This document shows, in pieces, positions 1-7,969 of a DNA stretch of 14,126 bases (its first letter is position 1; each line of letters opens with the position of its first letter). Source of the DNA: CAZQEZ01 sp964592475 (lineage in GTDB: Bacteria > Bacteroidota > Bacteroidia > Cytophagales > Cyclobacteriaceae). A program made the translations under genes and the position numbers. The stretch is from the NCBI GenBank assembly GCA_964592475.1, contig CAZQEZ010000104.1:1-14126 (forward strand), given 5' to 3'. The notes under the pieces were generated by a model, which was given only the letters and a program-made list of their open reading frames with translations, was not told where the DNA came from and did no database searches.

Positions 1-734
1 TGGTGGTTTTCAGATCGGGTGAAAGTAAGTCGCACTTCGGAATTTTGAAAAACAGTAAAGGTGCATACACGCTGCCCAGGTTTCGCTATTCACCGGACGG
101 AATTAATATTCTGGATGATGGTGAGTATGAGCTTATTACTGAGGATGATACAGTTTTGGTAAACAATTATGTAGATGCAGAACCTCTGGAAGGAGCCTGG
201 GAAGTATTTTTTCCTGAAGGCTGGGGTGCTCCCGAAAGGGTTATTTTTGGTGAATTAAAATCCTGGACCGAATCGGATCATAATGGGGTAAAATATTTTT
301 CCGGCAATGCCAGGTATGAAAAAAGTTTTGTACATGTACCGAATACTAATGCCTGGCCTGAAGCCCTTTTTCAGCTTGATTTGGGGGATTTATCACATGT
401 AGCAGAAGTTTGGCTTAACGACAAGCGATTGGGAATCACCTGGTCGAAAACGCACAGGTTTGATGTTACCGATTTTCTGCAGTCAGGCAATAATACCCTG
501 AAGATAGAAGTAGCTAATACCTGGTCCAATAGCCTGGTAGGAGATGCAGTGATGAATGAAAATTATACCAATGCCAATATAAGTTCGATAGTAGTAAGCA
601 AAGGTTTTTTTATTCGTGCCCCCTGGAAAGAGGTGCCGCTGATTGAATCAGGATTATTCGGCCCGGTTCAGATGGTAAAAGCACGGACTTTAAAAATTAC
701 AGAGAATTCCAAATCAGAAATTTCGATCAACTAA
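1..734 (+). CDS. GH106-like alpha-L-rhamnosidase, C-terminal part (5' end outside window)
   Basis: The frame is open from the window edge, so only the last 244 or so residues are seen and the GTG at position 3 is not a real start. The visible part is the C-terminal region with a GH2-type galactose-binding-like jelly roll. It aligns almost throughout with the end of the next gene: GAWEV-FPEGWGAPERVI, ELKSWTE, GVKYFSG, LGDLSHVAEVWLND, VANTWSN-LVGDA, PWKEVPLI-SGLFGPV. In the family this module flanks the catalytic barrel of secreted rhamnosidases. The catalytic residues lie outside the window. The stop is 20 bp before the next start, so the two genes are probably cotranscribed. The C-terminal tail shows no sorting domain. 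Confidence 0.8.
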   Translation, partial: VVFRSGESKSHFGILKNSKGAYTLPRFRYSPDGINILDDGEYELITEDDTVLVNNYVDAEPLEGAWEVFFPEGWGAPERVIFGELKSWTESDHNGVKYFSGNARYEKSFVHVPNTNAWPEALFQLDLGDLSHVAEVWLNDKRLGITWSKTHRFDVTDFLQSGNNTLKIEVANTWSNSLVGDAVMNENYTNANISSIVVSKGFFIRAPWKEVPLIESGLFGPVQMVKARTLKITENSKSEISIN

Positions 735-754
735 ATTCAATTAAAACTCATGCA

Positions 755-3700
755 ATGATGAAGATTACAACCATAAAGACTTTGATTATTTTTTCTTTTG
801 TGCTTTTTATAAATGCTGATCTGCTGGCGCAATCGTCAAATCATTACCAGGCACTTTCGCAAGGCTTTCAAAACCCGCCTCACCAAGCCCAGCCCATCGT
901 ATATCACTGGTGGCTGGGAGGTTATGTAGATACAGTCAGGCTCAAGCAGGAATTTAAATCTTTTAAGGATATGGGTATATCCGGCATGACCATCTTTGAG
1001 ATCGGCTCCCGGGATACTGCGTTGGTTAAAACTGGTCCGGCTTATTTGGGCCCTGAATCCTTGCAGACCCTTAAATTCGCGATAGAAGAAGCCGGAAAGC
1101 TGGGCCTTTCGGTTGGGTTGAATACCGCCAGCAGTTGGAATGCCGGTGGCAACTGGATCCCTCCCAAACATGCGGCTAAGTCCATTTATCAGGCATCAAT
1201 TGAGCTTAAGCGGAATTCCGGTTCCAGTATTAAGCTGCCTTTCCCAGAGATTCCTGAAAAAGATCCCCGGGGTAAGTCGCGGCTGATCGAATTCGGTAAA
1301 GATGGTAAACCTGTTTTTTATGAGGAAATCGCGGTATTGGCAATTCCAGCCAATATGCAGCCCCTCGATACTGGTAAGATCATCAATGTTTCTGCCCATT
1401 TTAATCCGGAAACGGGGATACTCGAATGGAATGCTCCGGAAGGTGACTGGCAGGTGACCAGATACATTTGTTCCAATTCCGGCGAAAACCTGGTGCTTCC
1501 CAGCCCTGAATCGGCAGGTCCTATTGTTGACCATTTTGATGCTGAGGCCACTAAGTTTCATTTCAATTACATCATCGACCGGTTAAAATCCGTATTAGGG
1601 GATGATTTAAGTAAGACTGCTCTGAAATCCCTTTATATGGCCAGTTATGAAGCCAAAGGATTTACCTGGACCATTACTCTCCCTCAGGAATTTAAGCAGA
1701 TCAATGGCTACGACGTATACAAATTTTTACCTGCCCTATTTGCGGAAGATGTATTTAAAAAGGAAGCTGAAGCACATTTCAGGGCTGACTTCCAGAGAAC
1801 CTTGTCGGAATTGATGATCAACAACTTTTATATGAAATCCCGGGAAATCTGCCATCAGCATGGGCTCAAAAACAACAGCGAATCCGGAGGTCCGGGATTG
1901 CCCCTGCACAACGTACCGGTTGAACCCATTAAAGCCCTGGGCAGCCTGGATATTCCCCGGGGTGAATTCTGGATCAATCATCCTTATAAAACTCATCCCG
2001 AAGGTATTGATATTTTACGGGTTGTCAAAGAAGTCTCGGCCGCTTCTCATATTTATGGACGGGATTTGGTGGAAATGGAGGCATTTACTACCACCCAGCA
2101 ATGGCAGGAAGGTCCATTTGAAATGAAACCGGTCGGCGACCGGGCCTTTTGTGAAGGTATGAATAAGGTGGTGGTGCATGGCTCAACCCATAATCCCGCC
2201 GGTACCGGCTATCCCGGCATTGCTTATGGCGCCGGCACTCATTACAACGATAAGAGGGTCTGGTGGCCCAAGATAAAACCATTTAATGAGTACCTGGCCC
2301 GGGTCTCCTACATCTTGCAGGAAGCTGATTTTCAGGCAGATGTAGCTTTTTATTATGGAGATACCATTCCTAATTATGGCGGCCATAAAAACAGCCGGTT
2401 CACGGTCGGGCCTGGATATGATTATGAAATATTTAATACAGAAAAACTGCTGGAACTTGAGGTTAAGAATGGAAGACTGATCCTTCCTTCCACCGGGGCA
2501 AAATTTAAATTGCTGGTCCTGACTGATGAATACGAAATTCATCCTGAGGTGCTGCTCAAACTGGAAAATCTGGCCTCACAGGGCGCATTAATTGCAGGTA
2601 AAAAACCGCACCAGGTGGCAACCCGCAAGATTACGGCCGGTATGCCCAAAGTAAAGGGACTGATCGATAAGTTGTGGACAGATTATAATCCGGCCGACTG
2701 GCAAAAGCAAAAAAATAAGGTATTGGCAGAGGTTGAACCAGCTGAATTGCTCAGTCAGGTAGGAGTGGGCCCGGATATTAGCTATCAAGGAGATGATTTT
2801 TACCAGCTCGATTTTATTCATTATGCTAAAGACGACCTGGATTATTATTTTATCAGAAATGCCACAGACCAATGGCTTAACCGTCAGGTAAATTTTCGCC
2901 AGCAAAATAAAATCCCTGAATTCTGGGATCCTGCCACCGGTGAGATCATTCCTGTTCCTGTTTACCAGCAAGTGCAGCAAAATATTGAAGTGCCTATATC
3001 ACTGGCTCCCTATCAAAGCCTGTTTGTTGCTTTTCGTACAGGCAATCAGGAGGCAGCCTATTCTGCAATTGAAAAAGAACAGTTTCCGCCCCGATTACAG
3101 TTTATTAATGATGGTTTGCTGATCTGGGATGATGGTAAATTCAAATTAAAAAAAGGCGATCAATCTGAGATCATCAACAACAAAATCAATCGCAAGGAAT
3201 TAACAGGTGCCTGGGAGGTGAATTTTCCTGAAGGTTGGGGTGCCCCGGAGAGGGTCATCATGCCGGAATTAAAATCATGGACCGAAGTTGACCAGGAAGG
3301 CGTTAAGTATTTTTCCGGCATAGCGAGCTATAAAAAAACCTATTTTCATGTCATTCATGATCATGATCTGAAAGATGCCAAAATTTTTCTGGATTTGGGA
3401 GACCTTTCCCACGTCGCAGAAGTCTGGCTAAACGATAAATCGCTGGGCATAGCCTGGGCCAAACCTTACCGGTTTGATATTACCGATGAATTGAAGCCGG
3501 GCCAAAATACCCTGGTGGTGGAAGTAGCCAATACCTGGTCCAATAGGTTAGTAGGCGACGCCATCACCGGTAAGAAGTTTACCAGCACCAACAAGACCAA
3601 TAGTATAGTTCCCGGCTTGAATGCCTTATGGCTCCCCTGGAAGGAAGTGCCTCTTATCAGATCAGGTTTATTTGGCCCGGTGGAAATTGTTACGGTACAG

Positions 3701-3757
3701 CCTGTGAAACTTGACCGGCAAAATTTAATGGGTAGAAAAATAACAAATAGCAAATGA
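755..3757 (+). CDS. Secreted GH106-family alpha-L-rhamnosidase-like glycoside hydrolase
   Basis: This 1000-residue protein has the length and layout of GH106 enzymes, which release terminal alpha-L-rhamnose from pectin-type and other polysaccharides. Residues 1-26 form a signal peptide: basic start, hydrophobic core from about 8 to 19, LLAQ cleavage site. It is therefore probably periplasmic or on the outer surface. The N-terminal barrel begins with WWLGGYV and the MGISG-IFEIG segment. Acidic residues in conserved-looking settings are E299 (SYEAKGFTWT), E376 (NSESGGPG) and E440/E442 (VEMEAF), but which of them are catalytic cannot be assigned here. From about residue 815 comes the jelly-roll module shared with the upstream gene (GAWEV through SGLFGPV). 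Two ATGs (755 and 758) are equally possible starts. The exact glycosidic bond cut is inferred from family only. Confidence 0.82.
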   Translation: MMKITTIKTLIIFSFVLFINADLLAQSSNHYQALSQGFQNPPHQAQPIVYHWWLGGYVDTVRLKQEFKSFKDMGISGMTIFEIGSRDTALVKTGPAYLGPESLQTLKFAIEEAGKLGLSVGLNTASSWNAGGNWIPPKHAAKSIYQASIELKRNSGSSIKLPFPEIPEKDPRGKSRLIEFGKDGKPVFYEEIAVLAIPANMQPLDTGKIINVSAHFNPETGILEWNAPEGDWQVTRYICSNSGENLVLPSPESAGPIVDHFDAEATKFHFNYIIDRLKSVLGDDLSKTALKSLYMASYEAKGFTWTITLPQEFKQINGYDVYKFLPALFAEDVFKKEAEAHFRADFQRTLSELMINNFYMKSREICHQHGLKNNSESGGPGLPLHNVPVEPIKALGSLDIPRGEFWINHPYKTHPEGIDILRVVKEVSAASHIYGRDLVEMEAFTTTQQWQEGPFEMKPVGDRAFCEGMNKVVVHGSTHNPAGTGYPGIAYGAGTHYNDKRVWWPKIKPFNEYLARVSYILQEADFQADVAFYYGDTIPNYGGHKNSRFTVGPGYDYEIFNTEKLLELEVKNGRLILPSTGAKFKLLVLTDEYEIHPEVLLKLENLASQGALIAGKKPHQVATRKITAGMPKVKGLIDKLWTDYNPADWQKQKNKVLAEVEPAELLSQVGVGPDISYQGDDFYQLDFIHYAKDDLDYYFIRNATDQWLNRQVNFRQQNKIPEFWDPATGEIIPVPVYQQVQQNIEVPISLAPYQSLFVAFRTGNQEAAYSAIEKEQFPPRLQFINDGLLIWDDGKFKLKKGDQSEIINNKINRKELTGAWEVNFPEGWGAPERVIMPELKSWTEVDQEGVKYFSGIASYKKTYFHVIHDHDLKDAKIFLDLGDLSHVAEVWLNDKSLGIAWAKPYRFDITDELKPGQNTLVVEVANTWSNRLVGDAITGKKFTSTNKTNSIVPGLNALWLPWKEVPLIRSGLFGPVEIVTVQPVKLDRQNLMGRKITNSK

Positions 3758-3904
3758 TTATAAAGCGATTATTTCCTGTATTAACATTGCTGCCCTTATT
3801 TCTTTAGCTAATTTAATTTAAAGCCGTAAGCAATTTTCTCTGATCACATGACATTACAACGTGAGGTTAGCATTACTATATGGGAGTTATTGTAGAGTTA
3901 AAAT

Positions 3905-4000
3905 GAACTGGTATCTGGTTTTACCAGCATCACCGATTGGCTGGTACATCTACCATCTTTTGCAGCCAGAGGTACTTACGAGTTAAAGATCGACAAATAA
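3905..4000 (+). pseudogene. Possible C-terminal gene remnant
   Basis: The 269 bp between the two convergent genes hold no complete gene. An in-frame stretch of 31 residues ends in LPSFAARGTYELKID-K and a TAA, and reads like the tail of a secreted or beta-sandwich protein. It is preceded by an in-frame TAA at 3899-3901 and has no plausible start. I read it as the scar of a deleted gene, but chance cannot be excluded for so short a piece. Confidence 0.25.
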
Positions 4001-4028
4001 TGTATAAGATAATGCTATGCTATTTGTC
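3992..4028. repeat. 8-bp inverted repeat at convergent gene ends
   Basis: GACAAATA (3992-3999) is matched exactly by its reverse complement TATTTGTC (4021-4028), with a 21-base loop. The right arm overlaps the stop codon of the regulator gene. It could contribute to bidirectional termination between the rhamnosidase and regulator genes, but the stem is short and AT-rich with no clear U-tract. Confidence 0.25.
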
Positions 4029-4917
4029 ATGTCTTGCCTTTCCTCCGCATCAGTTGCTGACTATATTCCTTCGGTGATTTTCCGGTTTTCTTTTTAAAAA
4101 TCCGGGCAAAATATTGTGGTGTTTCAAACTCTAGTTCTGCCGCAATTTCTTTGATGCTAGATTTCCCTTCGTTGAGCAAACTGATGGCCTTGTTGATCTT
4201 ATGTTGCATCTGGTATTGACCTGGAGAAATGCCGGTATAGTCCCTGAACAACTTACGGAAGGATGAATAACTCATGTTCAATTCAGCTGCGACCTCCTCC
4301 ATGGATATACTCAATTTTTTTTGCATCAAGATCAGTTTTGCTTCTTGAATAATACGATCTATACCTTTTTGTTTGAATTCCGATTTTCGATGGATTGCAT
4401 GTATCATTCCTATCAGTTTAATAATTTCACCAACGTATACCTGCTGATATCCGGTGAATTCAATTTGACTGGTTTCCAGAATGTCTAGAAAAATTTGAAC
4501 TACCTTTTCCTGGTATCCTATTACTTTTATGGGGTTATCTCGTTTCAATTCAAGTTTTTGAGTAAAATCATAAGCCAGATTTCCTCCGAACCCTACCCAG
4601 TAGGTATGCCAGAGTTTTCCACTATCCGGTTTATACCGATGCCATGTTTCCGGATAGATAAGAATGATAGATCCTGATTCTATTTTGATTTTTCCACTAT
4701 ATTGGCTATCGAAAATACAAGTACCCTCCACTAGATAGATTAACTGAAATTCATGTAATATCCTGCCTCTTTCCCATGTTATTTGATAATTTTCTGGATG
4801 CTCAGGAGAAGGAAATGCTGCACCAGGCTTTATGACCGATCTTCCACAATCCATTGTATGAATGCCCCATGATTTATCATCTTCACTTATGGCAAAATAC
4901 TTACTGTAGTTTTTCAT
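4027..4917 (-). CDS. AraC-family transcriptional regulator
   Basis: The 296-residue protein has the standard two-part layout. The N-terminal half (about 30-160) is a cupin-type sensing domain, with IKIESGSIILIYPETWHRYK as the typical beta-barrel strand and turn. The C-terminal 100 residues form the double helix-turn-helix of AraC proteins: LSISMEEVAAELNMSYSSFR followed by FRDYTGISPGQYQ, then IKEIAAELEFETPQYFARIF and KKKTGKSPKEY. Such proteins usually activate carbohydrate-use genes on binding a sugar. Its position convergent to the rhamnosidase genes suggests, but does not prove, that it controls them or a locus to the right now lost. The start is the only ATG with the full cupin domain. Repeats just upstream may be its own operator. 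Confidence 0.9.
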   Translation of the reverse strand: MKNYSKYFAISEDDKSWGIHTMDCGRSVIKPGAAFPSPEHPENYQITWERGRILHEFQLIYLVEGTCIFDSQYSGKIKIESGSIILIYPETWHRYKPDSGKLWHTYWVGFGGNLAYDFTQKLELKRDNPIKVIGYQEKVVQIFLDILETSQIEFTGYQQVYVGEIIKLIGMIHAIHRKSEFKQKGIDRIIQEAKLILMQKKLSISMEEVAAELNMSYSSFRKLFRDYTGISPGQYQMQHKINKAISLLNEGKSSIKEIAAELEFETPQYFARIFKKKTGKSPKEYSQQLMRRKGKT

Positions 4918-4920
4918 GAA

Positions 4921-5010
4921 TATCAGAAAGTGTTAGTATTTGTTTTATAAAGGTATTAAATGTTGATTTTAATTCAAATAAATTAGAAAGTATTTTTATC
5001 AGAAAGTATT
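4921..5010. promoter_or_regulatory. Threefold AGAAAGTRTT repeat upstream of the AraC-family gene
   Basis: TATCAGAAAGTGTT (4921-4934) and TATCAGAAAGTATT (4997-5010) differ at one base of 14. A third, shorter copy, TTAGAAAGTATT, lies at 4983-4994, and its core is 16 bp from the last copy. All are in the same orientation within 95 bp of the regulator start codon. They could be operator half-sites for autoregulation. Read on the minus strand they contain TACTTTCT, which partly resembles the Bacteroidota -7 element TAnnTTTG, so they may instead reflect promoter sequence. Confidence 0.35.
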
Positions 5011-5226
5011 CAAAATTTTAATATATTATTTAGTGACTACTAAAATTTTTAAAGATTTAAAACGATGGAAATTTGATATTGCGGAATTATAGCTAACTAA
5101 TATAAATTTAGTTTATAAAATTCAATGGTAGTCTCTAAAAATCAACGTCTAAAACTTCTACTTTTAGCTCTAAAAATTTAAAATGATACGATAGCCTTTC
5201 TTCTGGGGCCGTTTCCGGAAAATTGA
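5011..5226. other. AT-rich intergenic stretch without recognisable gene
   Basis: From the end of the repeats to 5226 there is strongly AT-rich DNA with stops in all frames. I see no RNA gene, clear terminator or conserved motif in it. Confidence 0.6.
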
Positions 5227-5352
5227 CTAGCGGCAGTTTTATCAGTTGATGCCATCATTGATTTGAAAGGAGCGGATGATTGGCAGCAGGTGATTGGGTA
5301 CAATGACAGGAGGATTAGGAAGGAAGTGGGGGAGGTGGTGAGGGGGGAGTGA
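5227..5352 (+). pseudogene. C-terminal scrap of an unrecognised gene
   Basis: An open stretch of 41 codons starts right after an in-frame TGA (5224-5226) and ends at a TGA (5350-5352). It contains VDAIIDLKGADDWQQVIGYN and an Arg/Glu-rich helical tail. Composition and residue pattern look like real protein, unlike the AT-rich DNA before it, but it has no start codon that would give a domain. It is probably the end of a gene lost by deletion. The family is not recognised. Confidence 0.3.
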
Positions 5353-5371
5353 TCTTATTTTTCTAACAAAT

Positions 5372-5471
5372 NNNNNNNNNNNNNNNNNNNNNNNNNNNNN
5401 NNNNNNNNNNNNNNNNNNNNNNNNNNNNNNNNNNNNNNNNNNNNNNNNNNNNNNNNNNNNNNNNNNNNNNN
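5372..5471. other. Assembly gap (100 N)
   Basis: Exactly 100 N bases, the conventional length for a scaffold gap of unknown size. The true distance and content between the scrap on its left and the decayed gene on its right are unknown, so a gene or mobile element may be missing here. Confidence 0.98.
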
Positions 5472-5473
5472 AA

Positions 5474-6181
5474 TATCTTAATTCCGGAAATTTGAAACAG
5501 TCACTGCAAGGTACCAGTACCGGTTTTGCCTCTTTGGAACAACTGATGGCCTGGTATCCAGGTACCATAAATCTTATATGTGGCCGACCTGTCTTTATAG
5601 TAAATAACTTCATGGTTAATCTGTTGTATCTTTTAAAAGGTCAGGAGATGTGCTTCATTTCAACCGGGAGAACCAAATATCAGATACTTCTACGGATATT
5701 ATCAATAGAGGCATATTCTCCCGAAAAATAGTCATCCAGAATTAATTGAATCCGAAAGGCTGGGAGAAAATTTAAATATTACTGGTTGGCAACACTGTTA
5801 TGTGCAATATTTACCGGATATGGTGAAATTGGCAGAAGCAATAGATACCACCCAAACCAAATTTCTGTTCCTGGAGTTGCAGCAAACACCAGACATTGAA
5901 TTGTTACAGGCAATTCGCAAATTAGCCCAAAAGCGAGCGATGACCATCATTCTTGGTATTGCACTTCCTGATGAACTTATTGTACCGCCATCCCAGGAAG
6001 AACTAAGCCAAGACATCGATTTCCAAAAGAGCACTTTGATATGATCATGAGTGTTTATTTTCCGGAGTATTATGGAATTGCCACCCAACCGCGAATCCAG
6101 GTAGAAATCATCAGGAATCAAAATGGCCCATTTGGAAAAGTGGGTTTGGTTAAGAAATATTATAAGTTTATGGACGTATAA
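5474..6181 (+). pseudogene. Frameshifted gene of unknown family (copy A)
   Basis: Protein-like sequence runs out of the gap but changes frame. Frame one (5474 to about 5650) reads SLEQLMAWYPGTINLI and GRPVFIVNNFMVN. The next frame continues with an in-frame TAG at 5706-5708, then runs open to 6041 with ENLNITGWQHCYVQYLPDMV, KFLFLELQQTPDIELLQAIR and MTIILGIALPDELIVPP. Near an AAAA run at 6025-6028 the frame must shift back to give KEHFDMIMSVYFPEYYG and a C-terminal GPFGKVGLVKKYYKFMDV with TAA at 6179-6181. I do not recognise the family; the RPVFIVNNFMV part vaguely recalls a TonB plug segment. It is most likely dead, though errors near the gap could mimic decay. A second copy lies at 9092-9386. 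Confidence 0.6.
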
Positions 6182-6294
6182 AAATCCTTTTCAAAAGTTT
6201 TAGTTTTTATTACCTGCCTAATTTTATAAGGGTATTTAAAGTGGTTTTAACCTCAAGCCTGACTATTTTTAGTATTCATTTTAATTTTAATACG

Positions 6295-6819
6295 ATGAAC
6301 ACACAATCACTCTTCAATAGCATTTTTGCCACACTTGAAAAAGAAGATCAGGAACTTTCTCAGTTATCAGATGAAGGCATTTTCTATGCTCCGGAATTAT
6401 ATATTGCAATTCTTATGGGTAAAGCCATTAAAACGAATGAGTCGGAAATTTTCAATGCTGAAAGCAAATGGATCAGAGAAACATTATTCGGAAATGGTGG
6501 TCCCACAGATTTTGCTTTTCAAGTAGGAAATACAAAGTATGTGTTTGAATTAAAACTCAGAGATACCGTGCATTCCTATATCAATGATGTACAGAAATTA
6601 AAAAGTATGAGAGATAAAGAGGATATCCATTATGAAAAGTATTTTATAGCACTTGTCGATAGTTACACTCGAAACAATGAACTGGATGGCAGAATTTCAA
6701 GTTTGGAACAGCATTTCCCGGATTTACGCAGAATTGCCATTGAGGATTTTGCATCCAAGCAAAGTAGATATACTAAAAGGGATATTTTTTGTAATGTGGT
6801 TTTGTGGAAGGTTGAATAA
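6295..6819 (+). CDS. PD-(D/E)XK nuclease-fold protein
   Basis: The 174-residue product carries the signature of the restriction-endonuclease-like fold. There is an Asp in GPTDFAF (D72), then 12 residues, then FELKL giving E85-L-K87. Both sit on predicted beta strands, with an acidic helix before them (ESKWIRE, E57). In known members these residues bind Mg2+ and cut DNA. The later part (HYEKYFIALVD, then DLRRIAIEDF) fits the third and fourth strands of the fold. It has no recognised DNA-reading domain of its own. I chose ATG 6295 over the in-frame GTG at 6241 because the extra 18 residues are hydrophobic and lie outside the fold. It is the first gene of a compact set, and the next gene starts 9 bp after its stop. 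It could also be an inactive or regulatory relative, but the key residues are present. Confidence 0.7.
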   Translation: MNTQSLFNSIFATLEKEDQELSQLSDEGIFYAPELYIAILMGKAIKTNESEIFNAESKWIRETLFGNGGPTDFAFQVGNTKYVFELKLRDTVHSYINDVQKLKSMRDKEDIHYEKYFIALVDSYTRNNELDGRISSLEQHFPDLRRIAIEDFASKQSRYTKRDIFCNVVLWKVE

Positions 6820-6828
6820 ACATAATTT

Positions 6829-7383
6829 ATGGCAATAAAAACAATTATCACAGAATCATTAGCCGCCTCTGATTATCAATTCAATTATCAGAAGGTACTT
6901 ACCAACAAACTAGATACTTTCGAAGGTGAATTTGATCAGGAAGTTATTAATCAAATTGTTCTTTGGAAAGTAAATCGTTATGCTCCGGTAGATGATGAAG
7001 CTTTACATCTGCTGAATCAAATCAGTAGCGAGCAGACTGAATTAAATATAGCATTGAGTTCGAAAGTTTTATCAGCTCTACTTGGTTGCCATGGCATCAG
7101 ATTGCCTATGGCTTCAACCATTCTTCGATTCAAGAATCCTGACATTTATCAAATCATTGACCAGCGGGTTTACCGAATGATTTATAAAAATGAATTAAAG
7201 GTACCGTCCAAAATTGATGATCAAATTGAGCTTTATCATAATTACTTATTAAAACTTCGGAAAGTCTGTATTCAAAATAATATTGATTTTAAAGTTGCCG
7301 ATAGAGTACTTTACGAAGCAGATAAGCGATTGAATAAAGATGTAAAATTGAATAATTATGGTTCTAAATCATTAAACTATTAA
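6829..7383 (+). CDS. Helix-hairpin-helix, DNA-glycosylase-like protein
   Basis: This is a 184-residue, largely helical protein. Residues 84-103 (LLGCHGIRLPMASTILRF) look like the hairpin of HhH-GPD base-excision glycosylases. Then comes NPDIYQIIDQRVYR, where D111 stands where the catalytic Asp of the GPD motif is expected. There is no C-terminal four-cysteine iron-sulfur cluster, and no Lys in the hairpin position used by bifunctional glycosylase-lyases, so strand cleavage by that route is unlikely. Short uncharacterised proteins with this hairpin and a following Asp occur widely in bacteria; their substrate is generally unknown. It lies between the nuclease-fold gene (9 bp before) and the zinc-ribbon gene (19 bp after) and is presumably cotranscribed. 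DNA binding is likely; base removal is inference. Confidence 0.6.
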   Translation: MAIKTIITESLAASDYQFNYQKVLTNKLDTFEGEFDQEVINQIVLWKVNRYAPVDDEALHLLNQISSEQTELNIALSSKVLSALLGCHGIRLPMASTILRFKNPDIYQIIDQRVYRMIYKNELKVPSKIDDQIELYHNYLLKLRKVCIQNNIDFKVADRVLYEADKRLNKDVKLNNYGSKSLNY

Positions 7384-7402
7384 ATTATTAAAAAACCATA
7401 CA

Positions 7403-7969
7403 ATGAATTATTTCACCTACAAAAACGAAAAATTTACCTGTAAAAACTGCAATTGGCAAGGTACGGGAGAAGAAACAACCATTGGAGAATATTTTGATGC
7501 TGGCTATGAGATCGATTGCCCCAATTGCGGAGAATCATTACCAGGAGGTTTGGTAGTTTTTCCATCTCTGGAAGAAACAGCTGTTTTGGGAAATGAAATG
7601 GAACAAAAAGAGGCGCAGGAATTATTAGCCCAACGTGAGCGATTTGAAGCTGCCCGATTGAAAAATCCGGAGCAATTACCACATTTAGATGGTGATGAAC
7701 TGATTTTCCATATGAGTGAAGTTAAAGAGGGTGGTGATGGGTTTATGGTTTTCAAATATGATGAAAAAGAGGTTTGGCGAGAATTGTGCTATTATGAATA
7801 TTATGACAGATACATCGCAATTGGTGAAATAATGATTGAAAAATATGGAGAAAGGTTAAAAGATATAATACCTAAAGTCAATGGTATTTATTTTTACGGT
7901 GACACTTTAAAGGCTCCTGGTATCGTTGAAGAATTTAGAATAAAGAAATTCAAGCATAATGAAGAATAA
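7403..7969 (+). CDS. Zinc-ribbon protein of unknown function
   Basis: The 188-residue product has an N-terminal zinc ribbon: CKNC at 13-16 and CPNC at 39-42, separated by 22 residues. A charged helix likely to form a coiled coil follows (about 65-90, EMEQKEAQELLAQRERFEAA). After that comes an acidic alpha/beta domain (about 98-183) with EVWRELCYYEYYDRYIAIG and a final strand FRIKKF. I do not recognise this domain. The ribbon could hold nucleic acid or a protein partner. The last 11 bases overlap the start of the ADP-ribosylglycohydrolase gene, which suggests translational coupling and linked function. No membrane segment or signal peptide is present, so it should be cytoplasmic. Confidence 0.65.
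   Translation: MNYFTYKNEKFTCKNCNWQGTGEETTIGEYFDAGYEIDCPNCGESLPGGLVVFPSLEETAVLGNEMEQKEAQELLAQRERFEAARLKNPEQLPHLDGDELIFHMSEVKEGGDGFMVFKYDEKEVWRELCYYEYYDRYIAIGEIMIEKYGERLKDIIPKVNGIYFYGDTLKAPGIVEEFRIKKFKHNEE

Noticed and set aside
836..3753. Several open frames of 60-130 codons on the minus strand and one or two on the plus strand inside the rhamnosidase gene
   Set aside because: They lie wholly within a well-supported gene, have no family signature, and their composition is that of antisense shadows.
5242..5613. A 123-codon minus-strand open frame across the N run
   Set aside because: A third of it is unknown sequence from the gap, and both ends overlap better-looking plus-strand protein relics.
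6241..6294. GTG start giving an 18-residue N-terminal extension of the nuclease-fold protein
   Set aside because: The extension is hydrophobic, lies in AT-rich leader DNA and adds nothing to the fold; ATG 6295 is more likely.
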